Of a DNA stretch of 64,000 nt, positions 36,932-45,371 are shown piece after piece; position 1 is the stretch's first letter; the number at the start of each line of letters is the position of its first letter. The notes beneath the pieces were generated by a model. The model made no database searches and was not told where the DNA came from. It saw only the letters and a list, made by a program, of their open reading frames with translations. Source of the DNA: JACKHO01 sp041398745 (GTDB lineage: Bacteria > Planctomycetota > Planctomycetia > Planctomycetales > Planctomycetaceae); the NCBI GenBank assembly GCA_041398745.1, contig JAWKUB010000006.1:496001-560000 (forward strand). Direction: 5' to 3'. The translations under genes were made by a program, and so were the position numbers.

Positions 36932-37196
36932 TTTTCGCCGATTGGTGTTTTCCCGACGTTGATGTTGTGAGGTTGTGTGAAGTAAGTTCGAATGTCCCCA
37001 CGTCCGAACTTGTTGGTGGACCCAACACACGAATTCACGCTAACAGCGCCAAGTGGAGCGCCCGTCGGTCGAAAGAAGTCTGGGTTTCAAACCACGCCAA
37101 GGCTGTGCCGTGCGGGCTTACCCCAAATCTTCATGATTTGGTCGAGCAAAACGCCCGGCATTGCATCTAGTGGCTACCATTCCGCATCTGGCCAAA

Positions 37197-37769
37197 TTAG
37201 GCCAGTTGCTTCTTCCGGCTGACAAGCGTCTTGATTCGTTCCGCGAGGAGCGCTGAATCGAATGGCTTGCGGAATGTTTCATTGAAAATCGTACGGTCGA
37301 AGCCACTCGCGGTGTCTTCGTCACTGAGCAATGCAATCAGCACCGTATCGGTGTAGTCGGCATTGCGACGAAGGTTTTGCGCGATCATCAACGCTTCATT
37401 GCGACCCATCGTGAAGTCGACGACAACTGCGTCGGGATGGAGCGATTCAGCTTGAATTCCGGCTTCGAAACCGCTGGCAGCGATTTCGACTTTGAAATCT
37501 TCCGGTGACAGCACAGCTTCCAGACTGGAACGGACCATTGTGTCCATACCAACGAGAAGCAGTTTGCCCATCGCTTCATCTTCCAGTTCGCCAAGGGGCA
37601 TACCATGCTCCTTGAGGAAACGAATAAGATGTTCGCGAGGGATACGCCGATCCTGGGATCCGGGAATCCGGTATCCGCGGAGGCGTCCGGAGTCGAACCA
37701 TTTGGAAACGGTTCGCGGTGCCACCTTGCAGATTTTGGCCACCTGACCTGTAGTAAAGATTGTCCTCAT
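37197..37769 (-). CDS. HTH-receiver regulator in reversed domain order
   Basis: Cytosolic protein of 190 residues. ATG 37769 has GGAG about nine bases upstream; a TTG at 37784 is less likely. Residues 4-55 are a MerR/excisionase-type winged helix (TTGQVAKICKVAPRTVSKWF), which binds DNA or DNA-bound partners. Residues about 68-183 resemble a response-regulator receiver: Asp 118 in VVVDF as phosphoacceptor, Ser 149 and Lys 168 in FRKPF; the acidic pair is reduced to Asp 76. The DNA-binding part before the receiver reverses the usual order. No kinase gene is adjacent. Probably a transcription regulator of unknown target. Confidence 0.8.
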   Translation of the reverse strand: MRTIFTTGQVAKICKVAPRTVSKWFDSGRLRGYRIPGSQDRRIPREHLIRFLKEHGMPLGELEDEAMGKLLLVGMDTMVRSSLEAVLSPEDFKVEIAASGFEAGIQAESLHPDAVVVDFTMGRNEALMIAQNLRRNADYTDTVLIALLSDEDTASGFDRTIFNETFRKPFDSALLAERIKTLVSRKKQLA

Positions 37770-37899
37770 GTGCGGGCTCTCCAATCACACGCTTTGTCTG
37801 GGTTGAAGTGGGGACCACTTCGTGTTCCCTGTTGAACCTCGATGCACGTCATGGGGCAATTCCCATTAACGCAGACCGAAACTCGCAAGGGATGTCTCA

Positions 37900-37968
37900 G
37901 GTTCCACGTCGGCCCTGCGTGTCATGATCGCAACCCCCTCCGTCAGAGTTACGGGACACACTGGAACC
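37900..37968. repeat. Nested inverted repeat, possible structured RNA
   Basis: Outer arms GGTTCCA (37900-37906) and TGGAACC (37962-37968), and inner arms GTGTC (37919-37923) and GACAC (37955-37959), enclose about 30 unpaired bases. It lies 130-200 bases upstream of the HTH-receiver gene. It could be a leader RNA element or a protein-binding site. Confidence 0.35.
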
Positions 37969-38024
37969 GAAAATTCCGGTGAATAAAACAGTCACCAGAG
38001 TGAGGGAGAGTCACAGAAGTTATT

Positions 38025-38064
38025 CGATGAATCCCCCCCCGATACGCATCGGATCGATTCATCG
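38025..38064. repeat. Palindrome upstream of HTH-receiver gene
   Basis: Arms CGATGAATC (38025-38033) and its exact complement (38056-38064) flank an inner CCGAT/ATCGG hairpin. It lies about 255 bases upstream of the regulator gene, with a second inverted repeat between. An operator is possible but not shown. Confidence 0.35.
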
Positions 38065-38547
38065 AGCAACTCATCTGCAAACACGGACAGAGAAACCATG
38101 AGGCGTCATGCCTCAATCGAATCCAGCGTCCAGCTAGAGATTTGCGTTCCCCCCCAACTTTCAACGATTCATACGTCACTTGCCTTGCGGCTGGTGTCAT
38201 CGATCCGGCAATTGCCTTCCCGATGTTCGTATCAAATCGTCTGACTGAATTTTTCGGCGTTTTGCACTTGACACTTCAATCAATTTGTTAAGACCAGCCG
38301 TCGGAACAGAATTCCCGTGACTTGGCCGCATAATTGGTTATGTCGAATACACCGAATAAGGCAAGAATAGCGTCGAAAAAAACGACACGACTGATAAATT
38401 CCGAGCGGCGCAGCAAGATCTGCCGTTTCCAAAAGTCACCAGCGCCGCAGAATTGGAATATAGCGACGCCGGCAATTCGACTGCAAAACGCGACATTCCA
38501 GAGTGCTGCCCCCAATTGAAGACGTCAGTTTGCTTATCAAACGAAAA

Positions 38548-38584
38548 CACCCTCCCGAGATGTCATCATCACAACGGGAGGGTG
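38548..38584 (-). terminator. Rho-independent terminator of apgM
   Basis: Arms 38548-38557 and 38575-38584 form a perfect 10-bp stem (CACCCTCCCG type), followed on the minus strand by TTTTCGTTT. It lies 27 bases past the apgM stop codon and ends the guaA-aroC-apgM direction. Confidence 0.82.
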
Positions 38585-38611
38585 AGGGATTCCTTAAATT
38601 GCGCTGCTGCT

Positions 38612-39820
38612 TTATGCGCCGAATTTTTCCAGGCGACCGGCGTGAGCCAAAGCGAGCGACATCAGGTACTTCGATTCAAACTGCCCCAACCCACCACGAA
38701 GGCAGGCCGATTCGCTGAACTCGGTGTTGCCGTCGTAACGGCAATTGTCTGCTGCGAGCAGTGTCGGCACAGGATGCCAACTGTGGGACTTCATTTTGCT
38801 CGGCGTGCTGTGGTCGCCGGTCACTATGAGCACGTCAGGATTCATTCCCGTAATGCGTGGAATGGCGGCGTCGAGTTCTTCAATGCGCTGCACCTTGGCG
38901 TCGAAGTTTCCGTCTTCGCCGGTGGAGTCGGTGTACTTGAAGTGCATGAAGAAGAAGTCGTAGTCAGTCCACGCCTGGGCAAGTCGATCGCATTGATCTT
39001 CCAGGGTGGTACCGGCGTTGAGCACATCCATGCTCACCAGACGAGCCAGACCGCGGTACATGGGATAAACGGCAATTGCACCAGCTCGCGTGCCGTAAAC
39101 GTCCTCGAAGGTCGGAATGGGCGGTTTCTTGGCAATTCCTCGGAGCATGAGGAAATTGGCGGGAGCGTCGTTCTTCAGCACTTCACGAGCCTGACGCAGA
39201 AACTCTGCGGCGATATCGGCCGTTTTGCGTGAAGGTTCATCGTTACCGTGGGGGGGCAGCGGCTCGACGCCGACGGCTTGCGGATCGGTGTCGTCCACGT
39301 CACCACCGAGTCCAGCGGCGCGGAACACGACGACGAGTCGGTATTCCTTCACGTGACGAACAAAGACTTCGACGCCGGGAATCTTGATGTTGTTGAGCTT
39401 CTCACACAGTGGTGCGGCAACTTCGGATGAGACACGACCAGCACGGCGATCGCTGATTTTTCCAGCGTCGTCCAATGTGCAGAAGTTTCCTCGAATCGCG
39501 ACGTCGTTCGGTCCGAGGTCGAAATCAATTCCGAGAGCTTCAAGCACGCCGCGACCAATTTGGTACTGCAGGGGATCATAACCAAACAAGCCAAGGTGCC
39601 CTGGACCACTACCGGGCGTAATGCCGGGAAGCACGGGCACGCTCAGGCCAGATGTTCCACGCTGTGCGAGCGCATCGAGGTTCGGCGTCTTGGCCGTTTC
39701 CAGTTCGGTTTTTCCACCGGGCTGGAGAGGCAGACCGCCGAGACCGTCGGCGACGAGCAACACGATTTTGGAGTCGTTGTGCTTTTGAAGTTTGCGTGTG
39801 AGATCGTGTAAGTCAGCCAT
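38612..39820 (-). CDS. apgM: Archaeal-type 2,3-bisphosphoglycerate-independent phosphoglycerate mutase
   Basis: Enzyme of 402 residues interconverting 3- and 2-phosphoglycerate in glycolysis, of the archaeal aPGAM type in the alkaline-phosphatase superfamily. Motifs: KIVLLVADGLGG, GSGPGHLGLFGYDP with the catalytic Ser, VAIRGNFCTLD, HFKYTDSTGEDG and VTGDHSTPS, whose His and Asp residues hold two metal ions. Length is normal. It is downstream of aroC (108 bases) on the same strand and ends at its own terminator. Confidence 0.93.
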   Translation of the reverse strand: MADLHDLTRKLQKHNDSKIVLLVADGLGGLPLQPGGKTELETAKTPNLDALAQRGTSGLSVPVLPGITPGSGPGHLGLFGYDPLQYQIGRGVLEALGIDFDLGPNDVAIRGNFCTLDDAGKISDRRAGRVSSEVAAPLCEKLNNIKIPGVEVFVRHVKEYRLVVVFRAAGLGGDVDDTDPQAVGVEPLPPHGNDEPSRKTADIAAEFLRQAREVLKNDAPANFLMLRGIAKKPPIPTFEDVYGTRAGAIAVYPMYRGLARLVSMDVLNAGTTLEDQCDRLAQAWTDYDFFFMHFKYTDSTGEDGNFDAKVQRIEELDAAIPRITGMNPDVLIVTGDHSTPSKMKSHSWHPVPTLLAADNCRYDGNTEFSESACLRGGLGQFESKYLMSLALAHAGRLEKFGA

Positions 39821-39928
39821 GAGTCAACCTGTTGTCACTTCTGTTAAACGTTTCTGTCCGGCGAACTGTACCAACGTCGCGGCAGAGGTGTGATGAATTG
39901 TTTGTTAAATCGGGCCCGCCTTCTGGCC

Positions 39929-41050
39929 TCAATTGGAGGCCTGTCCACGCCACCGCAGCCAGTGGTCGGCAACGACAAAGGCGACCATGGCTTCTGCCAT
40001 TGGAATGAACCGTGGCAGCAGGCAGGGGTCGTGGCGGCCCTTGGTTCTGATGGTTGCCGATTCCCCTTCCCGCGTAACCGTTTGCTGCTCGATGGGAAGG
40101 CTGCTCGTGGGCTTCACTGCGGCCCGTAACACAATGGGCATTCCGGTGGTAATGCCACCCAGTATGCCACCGTGCCGATTACTTTTCGTGACTATTTTCT
40201 TATCACCCGCAGCATTCGCCTGGGTAGTGAAAATGTCGTTATGTTCACTGCCGCGCATGTTGACGCAGCCAAAACCAATGCCGTACTCCACTCCGAGAAC
40301 GGCAGGAAGGCTGAACAGTGCTTTCGCCAAGTCCGCTTTGATTTTGTCGAAGACAGGCTCGCCCAGTCCGGCTGGCACTCCGGTGACGACGATTTCGGCC
40401 GCTCCGCCAATGGAATCGCCCGCTTTGCGGCACTCTTCGATGAGCTGAATCATTTTGTCCGCTGCGTCGAGATCGGGACACCGCACAATGTTCGGCGTTC
40501 CGTCAGGGCGCTGTTCAACGGCTTCGAGCGTCACGGCAGCGGGGTCGGGAATGTTGGCCTGAATATCCCCCACCTGGGTGACATACCCCACCACACGTCC
40601 ACCGAACGCATGCTCCATGATTTTCTTGGCAATGACACCAGCGGCGACACGAGCCGTCGTTTCGCGAGCACTGGAGCGACCACCGCCACGGTAGTCGCGG
40701 AATCCGTACTTGGCGTCAAAGCTGTAGTCCGCGTGGCCGGGTCGGTACAGGTCCTTGATGTCGCCGTAGTCGCGACTGCGTTGATCTTCATTACGGACCA
40801 GCACGGCAACGCTGGTACCCGTCGTACGGCCCTCAAACACGCCCGACAGAATCTCCGGGGCATCCGCTTCTTTCCGCTGCGTGACAATGTGGCTTTGTCC
40901 CGGTCGACGACGCTGTAAATCGACTTCCAAATCGGCTTCGGTTAGCGGAATTCCGGGGGGCACGCCATCGACAATAACAACATTCCCCGGCCCGTGGCTT
41001 TCGCCAGCGGTGGTCATGCGCAGTGCCTGTCCGAATGAATTACCTGCCAT
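39929..41050 (-). CDS. aroC: Chorismate synthase
   Basis: Enzyme of 373 residues that makes chorismate from EPSP using reduced FMN, the last shared step to aromatic amino acids. Signature phrases are TTAGESHGPGNVVIVDGVPPG, RRRPGQSHIVTQRKE, RSRDYG, RPGHADYSFDAKYG, DYRGGGRSSARET and GGIxTG with KPTSSL. All family motifs are intact. It lies 51 bases downstream of guaA on the same strand, so co-transcription is likely although the pathways differ. Confidence 0.97.
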   Translation of the reverse strand: MAGNSFGQALRMTTAGESHGPGNVVIVDGVPPGIPLTEADLEVDLQRRRPGQSHIVTQRKEADAPEILSGVFEGRTTGTSVAVLVRNEDQRSRDYGDIKDLYRPGHADYSFDAKYGFRDYRGGGRSSARETTARVAAGVIAKKIMEHAFGGRVVGYVTQVGDIQANIPDPAAVTLEAVEQRPDGTPNIVRCPDLDAADKMIQLIEECRKAGDSIGGAAEIVVTGVPAGLGEPVFDKIKADLAKALFSLPAVLGVEYGIGFGCVNMRGSEHNDIFTTQANAAGDKKIVTKSNRHGGILGGITTGMPIVLRAAVKPTSSLPIEQQTVTREGESATIRTKGRHDPCLLPRFIPMAEAMVAFVVADHWLRWRGQASN

Positions 41051-41101
41051 ACTGAAACGATTCCATAAGGCGAACGAACCACCAGAGATTTCGCTCGTGA
41101 A

Positions 41102-42682
41102 CTATTCCCACTCGATGGTGCTGGGCGGCTTGGAACTAATGTCGTACACAACACGGTTTACACCCCGAACCGAATTGATAATGCGTGTTGAGACCTTTTG
41201 CAGCAAGTCATAGGGGAGTCGAGACCAGTCGGCAGTCATGAAATTGTCCGTGTCGACCGACCGAATAGCGATGACATCTTCGTAGGTGCGGGCATCACCC
41301 ATGACGCCCACGGTCTGCAGTGGGAGCAACACGGCAAATGCCTGCTGAACTTCTCGATATAGCCCGGCAGCCACGAGTTCTTCGATGAAAATTGCATCGG
41401 CTTCGCGCAATGTTTGCAGGCGTTCTTCCGTAATTTCACCGAGGCAGCGAACCGCCAGACCCGGTCCGGGGAAGGGATGACGCCAAATCAGGTTTTCGGG
41501 CAATCCTAATTCGAGGCCAATCTGACGTACTTCATCTTTGAAGAGCATGCGGAACGGCTCGACGAGTTCGAAGCCAAGTTCTTCCGGTAGTCCGCCGACA
41601 TTGTGGTGCGCCTTGATGGTTGCCGCCGGTCCGTCAGGATTTGCACCGGACTCGATGACGTCCGGGTAGAGTGTGCCCTGCGCGAGGAACTTGGCATCTT
41701 CAATCGACTCTGCTTCCTTACGGAACACATCAATGAAGACGCGACCGATGGTCTTGCGCTTCTCTTGGGGATCGGTCTTCCCTCTGAGTTCATCAAGGAA
41801 CTGCTTGCGCGCATCGACGACGTGCAAATCGGTTTTGAAGTGGTCGCTGAACTGCTCGCGAACCTGTTCCCGCTCCCCTTTTCTGAGGAGTCCGTTGTCG
41901 ACGAAAATGCAGGAAAGCTGCGGGCCAATGGCTTTGAACAACAGCGCCGCCGCAACCGAGGAGTCGACGCCGCCGGAGAGACCGCAAATGACGCGGCTTT
42001 TCCCGATACGTTCGCGGAGTTGTGTACATTCCTGTTCGATGAACGAGGAAATCTTCCAGTCGCCGGAGCACTTGCAAACGTTGTTCACAAAGTTGGCCAG
42101 TACTTCTTTGCCAAACTTCGTATGCGTAACTTCCGGGTGAAACTGCAGGCCGTAGAGTTCCCGGTCACGATGCTTAATGGCTGCGTTCGGGCAGTCGCTG
42201 GTTTCGGCGACCAGCATGAAGTGTTCGTGCAAATCTTCGACACGGTCCCCGTGGCTCATCCAGACCGCGTACTCTTTGGGTAACCCGGCAAAGAGTGCAT
42301 CCTCCTGCACCACTTGCATAGGGGTGTGCCCGAATTCACGCGAATTACCGGGGCGGACCGCACTTCCCAGAGCCCGGCACATGACCTGCATGCCATAGCA
42401 AATTCCCAATACGGGAATGCCGAGGTCCAGGATTTCCGGATCAATTTGCGGAGCACCGTCCGCATAAGCACTTGCCGGACCGCCCGATAGGATGAGTCCC
42501 TTAGGACTCATTTCTTTGATGCGCTGCGCAGAGAGGTCGTGGCGGACCAACTGGCAGAACACATTTTGATCTCGCACGCGCCGGGCAATGAGTTGTGCCG
42601 TTTGACTGCCGAAGTCGAGAACCAGAATCGATTCCGACTGAATGGCAAGTTGCTCTGTGGTGTCTGGTGCTGGACTGTTCAT
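41102..42682 (-). CDS. guaA: GMP synthase (glutamine-hydrolysing)
   Basis: Enzyme of 526 residues that aminates XMP to GMP with ATP and glutamine. ATG 42682 is chosen because VLDFGSQTAQLIARRVR of the glutaminase domain follows within 25 residues; the frame is open to 42793. Class I glutaminase residues are the Cys in GICYGMQ and His/Glu in LQFHPEVTHT. The PP-loop SGGVDSSVAAALL marks the synthetase domain, and the C-terminal dimerisation domain has RLPYDLLQKVSTRIIN. It precedes aroC by 51 bases. Confidence 0.97.
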   Translation of the reverse strand: MNSPAPDTTEQLAIQSESILVLDFGSQTAQLIARRVRDQNVFCQLVRHDLSAQRIKEMSPKGLILSGGPASAYADGAPQIDPEILDLGIPVLGICYGMQVMCRALGSAVRPGNSREFGHTPMQVVQEDALFAGLPKEYAVWMSHGDRVEDLHEHFMLVAETSDCPNAAIKHRDRELYGLQFHPEVTHTKFGKEVLANFVNNVCKCSGDWKISSFIEQECTQLRERIGKSRVICGLSGGVDSSVAAALLFKAIGPQLSCIFVDNGLLRKGEREQVREQFSDHFKTDLHVVDARKQFLDELRGKTDPQEKRKTIGRVFIDVFRKEAESIEDAKFLAQGTLYPDVIESGANPDGPAATIKAHHNVGGLPEELGFELVEPFRMLFKDEVRQIGLELGLPENLIWRHPFPGPGLAVRCLGEITEERLQTLREADAIFIEELVAAGLYREVQQAFAVLLPLQTVGVMGDARTYEDVIAIRSVDTDNFMTADWSRLPYDLLQKVSTRIINSVRGVNRVVYDISSKPPSTIEWE

Positions 42683-43032
42683 TTCACAAATTGAATAGGC
42701 CTGGGGCGACAAATCGGGTAACGCCACCAGAATGGTGCCGCCGCGAGACGCAAAGGCGCACTGCCCCTGCGGGTTTTCCGGATGCGAGCGCAAACAGGCG
42801 AAACGGCCATTTTAGCCGGACGAAGGTGTCGAGAAAACGCAGCGGACCCAATTCTTGCTTTTTGTCGCCCGCAATGTCACAGCGAACGCATCTTGTGCGT
42901 TTCGTGAGAGTTGCGCAAATTGCAGCAGCTTCAGGCGCATGCTTCACGGCACGTCATGGAAATCATCAGTTGCCCAAGTGAGTGTGGCTGTACGATACTT
43001 GGGCGAAAATGGAATTACGGAGCGAAACACTC
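42683..43032. other. Intergenic region between divergent genes
   Basis: 350 bases, expected to hold promoters of guaA and the M28 peptidase. No small gene, repeat or RNA structure is convincing. Confidence 0.45.
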
Positions 43033-43956
43033 ATGGAATGGTCCCGCTGCTTCTTTATTGTTGCCGCACTTTGCGTTGCCTCTGGTCAGGCGAACTCCGC
43101 TGAGCCCATCTCTTTGGACTCAACGCGTACGTTTGGCTATCTGCAACGCGTGTGTGACATAGGTCCCCGAATTTCTGGCACCGAGGGAATGGCCCAACAG
43201 CAGCAGCTCATTGAAGACCACTTTGCTCAGTTTCCCTGCCAGATAACAAACCAGGAGTTTGATGTCGCCCATCCGGAAACTGGCGAACCGGTCAGGATGA
43301 AGAACATCATTGTCTCGTGGCATCCGGAAGCGAAGCAGCGGTTATTGCTTTGTTGCCACTACGACACCCGGCCTCGACCCGACAAGGAATTCAATCCCTT
43401 CAATCGCAACAAGCCGTTCATTGGAGCGAATGACGGCGGGAGTGGTGTGGCTCTGTTCATGGAACTGGCACACCACATGGGCAGTTTGCGACCACACTAC
43501 GGCATTGACTTTGTCTTCTTCGATGGCGAGGAACTCGTCTACGACTCGCGCGACAAGTACTTTCTGGGCTCTGAATACTTTGCCCGGCAGTATGTCGATC
43601 AGCCGCCCGGTCATCGTTACGTTGCTGGCGTGCTCGTCGACATGATTGGAGACAAGAATCTCAACATCTACCAGGAGGGAAACAGTCTCCGCTATGCGGG
43701 AGATGTCACTCGCAGCGTCTGGCAGGTGGCCAACAACTTGAGAGAGAAAGCGTTTATTTCACGCCGCAAACACAACTTGAGCGATGACCACTTGTCACTG
43801 AATCAAATTGCCAAAATACCGACCTGCGACATCATCGACTTCGACTATCCCTACTGGCACACACGCAACGACTTGCCAGCCGCCTGCTCCGGTGAATCCA
43901 TCACGCGCGTAGGGCGCGTCGTCATGACCTGGCTGGAGCAGTACAGAGTCAATTGA
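43033..43956 (+). CDS. Exported M28-family zinc peptidase or glutaminyl cyclase-like protein
   Basis: Protein of 307 residues from ATG 43033, with GGAG ten bases upstream; ATG 43009 and 42982 are alternatives. A signal peptide ends near NSA. The M28 fold has the metal ligands in order: His 109/Asp 111 in CCHYDTRP, Asp 134 in GANDGGSG, Glu 166/167 in FFDGEE, Asp 203/207 in VDMIGD, and a C-terminal His in YPYWHT. The IGPRISGTEG opening and DxDYPYWHT end resemble glutaminyl-peptide cyclotransferases as well as aminopeptidases. It acts outside the cytoplasm; which of the two reactions is unclear. Confidence 0.88.
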   Translation: MEWSRCFFIVAALCVASGQANSAEPISLDSTRTFGYLQRVCDIGPRISGTEGMAQQQQLIEDHFAQFPCQITNQEFDVAHPETGEPVRMKNIIVSWHPEAKQRLLLCCHYDTRPRPDKEFNPFNRNKPFIGANDGGSGVALFMELAHHMGSLRPHYGIDFVFFDGEELVYDSRDKYFLGSEYFARQYVDQPPGHRYVAGVLVDMIGDKNLNIYQEGNSLRYAGDVTRSVWQVANNLREKAFISRRKHNLSDDHLSLNQIAKIPTCDIIDFDYPYWHTRNDLPAACSGESITRVGRVVMTWLEQYRVN

Positions 43957-43992
43957 GGGCGCGGTCGTTCGTCGACCAGCGTGACCGAAGAA

Positions 43993-44463
43993 CTAATCGC
44001 CGGTCGTGCCTTCAATCAGCTGCGCGAGCGCATTGGCCACGACGTTGTCCTGATTAATGTTCTTCGGGATTCCCGCTTCATCGGGACTGAGTTGGGCGAA
44101 CACAATTTGTGCTTCGGCCACGAGGTCATCACCCACGTGGGCTTTGACGTCGGTGACGCCCCCTTCTTCGCGGGCGTCTTCAAGCGTGGCCGTGTAGACG
44201 ATTTGATCACCCGGTCGGACGTGCTTGTGGTACACGACCTTCGGCACTTTCGCCAGAAAAATGAGAGACGAGAAATTGTGTGTCTGCCCCAGCAGAATTC
44301 CACCGGTTTGTGCCATTCCCTCGAGCATGAGTGAGTGGGGCATGACGGGATAGCCAGGGAAATGGTCGTGCATGTGCTCTTCAGAAAGCGACACATTCTT
44401 CACAGACTTGGCTCGGACACCTGGTTCAAACTCAATGAAGCGGTCTACCCAGAACCATCGCAT
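43993..44463 (-). CDS. FabZ-like 3-hydroxyacyl-ACP dehydratase
   Basis: Hotdog-fold protein of 156 residues from ATG 44463 (GGGAG upstream; frame open to 44580). FabZ dehydrates 3-hydroxyacyl-ACP in fatty acid synthesis. The active-site stretch HDHFPGYPVMPHSLMLEGMA has the catalytic His and Glu in the same positions as FabZ, though GYPVMPH replaces the usual GRPIMPG. The gene follows an acyl carrier protein gene on the same strand, with a terminator between. This supports a lipid or polyketide-type role, perhaps a specialised one rather than the housekeeping dehydratase. Confidence 0.82.
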   Translation of the reverse strand: MRWFWVDRFIEFEPGVRAKSVKNVSLSEEHMHDHFPGYPVMPHSLMLEGMAQTGGILLGQTHNFSSLIFLAKVPKVVYHKHVRPGDQIVYTATLEDAREEGGVTDVKAHVGDDLVAEAQIVFAQLSPDEAGIPKNINQDNVVANALAQLIEGTTGD

Positions 44464-44569
44464 GACACTCTCCCGGCCCCCACGTCTCAACAGGGGGGAT
44501 ACAACCTGACACTCGAACGCACCGACACCAAAGTGTCCACTCGTTAAAAACCATCGAGACAATAACGCA

Positions 44570-44608
44570 AAAGGTCGCACACTTCCATGTGCGACCTTTC
44601 AATTTGCT
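44570..44608 (-). terminator. Rho-independent terminator of acyl carrier protein gene
   Basis: Arms 44570-44581 and 44588-44599 pair perfectly over 12 bases (AAAGGTCGCACA) around a six-base loop. On the minus strand it is followed by TTTTGCG, and it lies 56 bases after the ACP stop codon. It separates ACP from the FabZ-like gene, so the two need not be co-expressed. Confidence 0.8.
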
Positions 44609-44655
44609 CATCCGTCAATCGACGAGTCTCCACCATTCAGCAGGCGGAAATCAAC

Positions 44656-45042
44656 TTAGTCGAGTTTCGAGGCAATAAAGTTGCAAATCATTTTCACTGT
44701 GAACAAGTCGGCCACATTGCTGACTTTGGGATCTGCAGCGAACTTGTCGACGTCGGCGTGCGGCATCTTTTCCTTCATCTCGGCGATACCAGCCTCAGTT
44801 ACGACGCCGTCCTTCACGAAACCAGCTTCCGCGTTCGCGAGGTTTTCCGGGAAGAGTTCGGCGCGAGGAATCTGAATGCCGAAGGCTTTGTCCAACTGGA
44901 AGACGATGTCGAGGAAGTCGATGGACTCAGCGCCCAAATCGCCAATCAGCGTGGAATCGAGTTCCACTTCGTCGTCGTCGACCCCGAGGGCATCAACCAG
45001 AACACCACGAACCTTTTCAAAAATCTCATCTTGACTGGGCAT
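44656..45042 (-). CDS. Acyl carrier protein with an inserted segment
   Basis: Acidic protein of 128 residues. It has the carrier fold: MPSQDEIFEKVRGVLVDALG as helix 1 and DLGAESIDFLDIVF with Ser 40 as the site for phosphopantetheine, then FGIQIPRAELFP. A normal ACP is about 80 residues and goes straight on to the last helix. Here about 45 extra residues (from NLANAEAGFVKDGVV to about DPKVSN) come between, before VADLFTVKMICNFIASKL closes the fold. It is thus an ACP with an insertion after helix 2. It may serve a specialised synthase together with the FabZ-like enzyme. Confidence 0.86.
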   Translation of the reverse strand: MPSQDEIFEKVRGVLVDALGVDDDEVELDSTLIGDLGAESIDFLDIVFQLDKAFGIQIPRAELFPENLANAEAGFVKDGVVTEAGIAEMKEKMPHADVDKFAADPKVSNVADLFTVKMICNFIASKLD

Positions 45043-45371
45043 CGCAGCTCAATCTCCAACTGTGCCGTCTCTAATATTACGACTGTTGCTTACCGAAAAA
45101 TCCCCAAACCAAATCAGAGACACCAGGTCGCCGGTAAGAAACGCCTGATGCTAACATTCATCGGCACTCTAATGCGTCAACGCGACCCACTTCGCGACAA
45201 ATGACGCAAATTGTCCAATATTCCCAAACCGCCGATGAGTTGCATAAGCGGGCGGAGAATGTTCTCAAGTTGACATCGTTTTGGCAATCCTAACCCGACC
45301 ATGCGGGGAAAAGCACGCAAGCGACTACCCAGGCAGCACTTACGCCGCGCCCTGAAGGAAATTCGCGAAGT
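45043..45371. other. Intergenic region
   Basis: 329 bases upstream of the ACP gene and downstream of the PVC cytochrome gene. It should contain the ACP promoter; no gene, repeat or clear terminator is seen. Confidence 0.45.

Larger units (their letters stand above)
36616..37196. other. Intergenic region with possible small transcript
   Basis: 580 bases. The left part holds a strong terminator for the minus strand (36785-36831) but no long minus-strand gene directly before it. A 30-codon frame lies just upstream of that terminator (see its entry). The part 36932-37196 has no recognisable gene. Confidence 0.5.
37770..38611. other. Long intergenic region with inverted repeats
   Basis: 842 bases. 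It contains a nested inverted repeat (37900-37968), a palindrome around CGATGAATC (38025-38064) and the apgM terminator near its right end. A 61-codon frame at 38334-38519 has no supporting signal. Promoters for the regulator gene and possibly a small RNA are expected here. Confidence 0.5.

Noticed and set aside
36741..37028. 95-codon minus-strand frame over the terminator
   Set aside because: It runs through the strong hairpin and T-run, which a real coding gene would not do.
38334..38519. 61-codon plus-strand frame in the apgM/regulator gap
   Set aside because: No ribosome binding site and composition like the surrounding intergenic DNA.
39349..39364. parS-like CTTCACGTGACGAA inside apgM
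   Set aside because: Lacks the full TTTCACGTGA core and lies in coding sequence.
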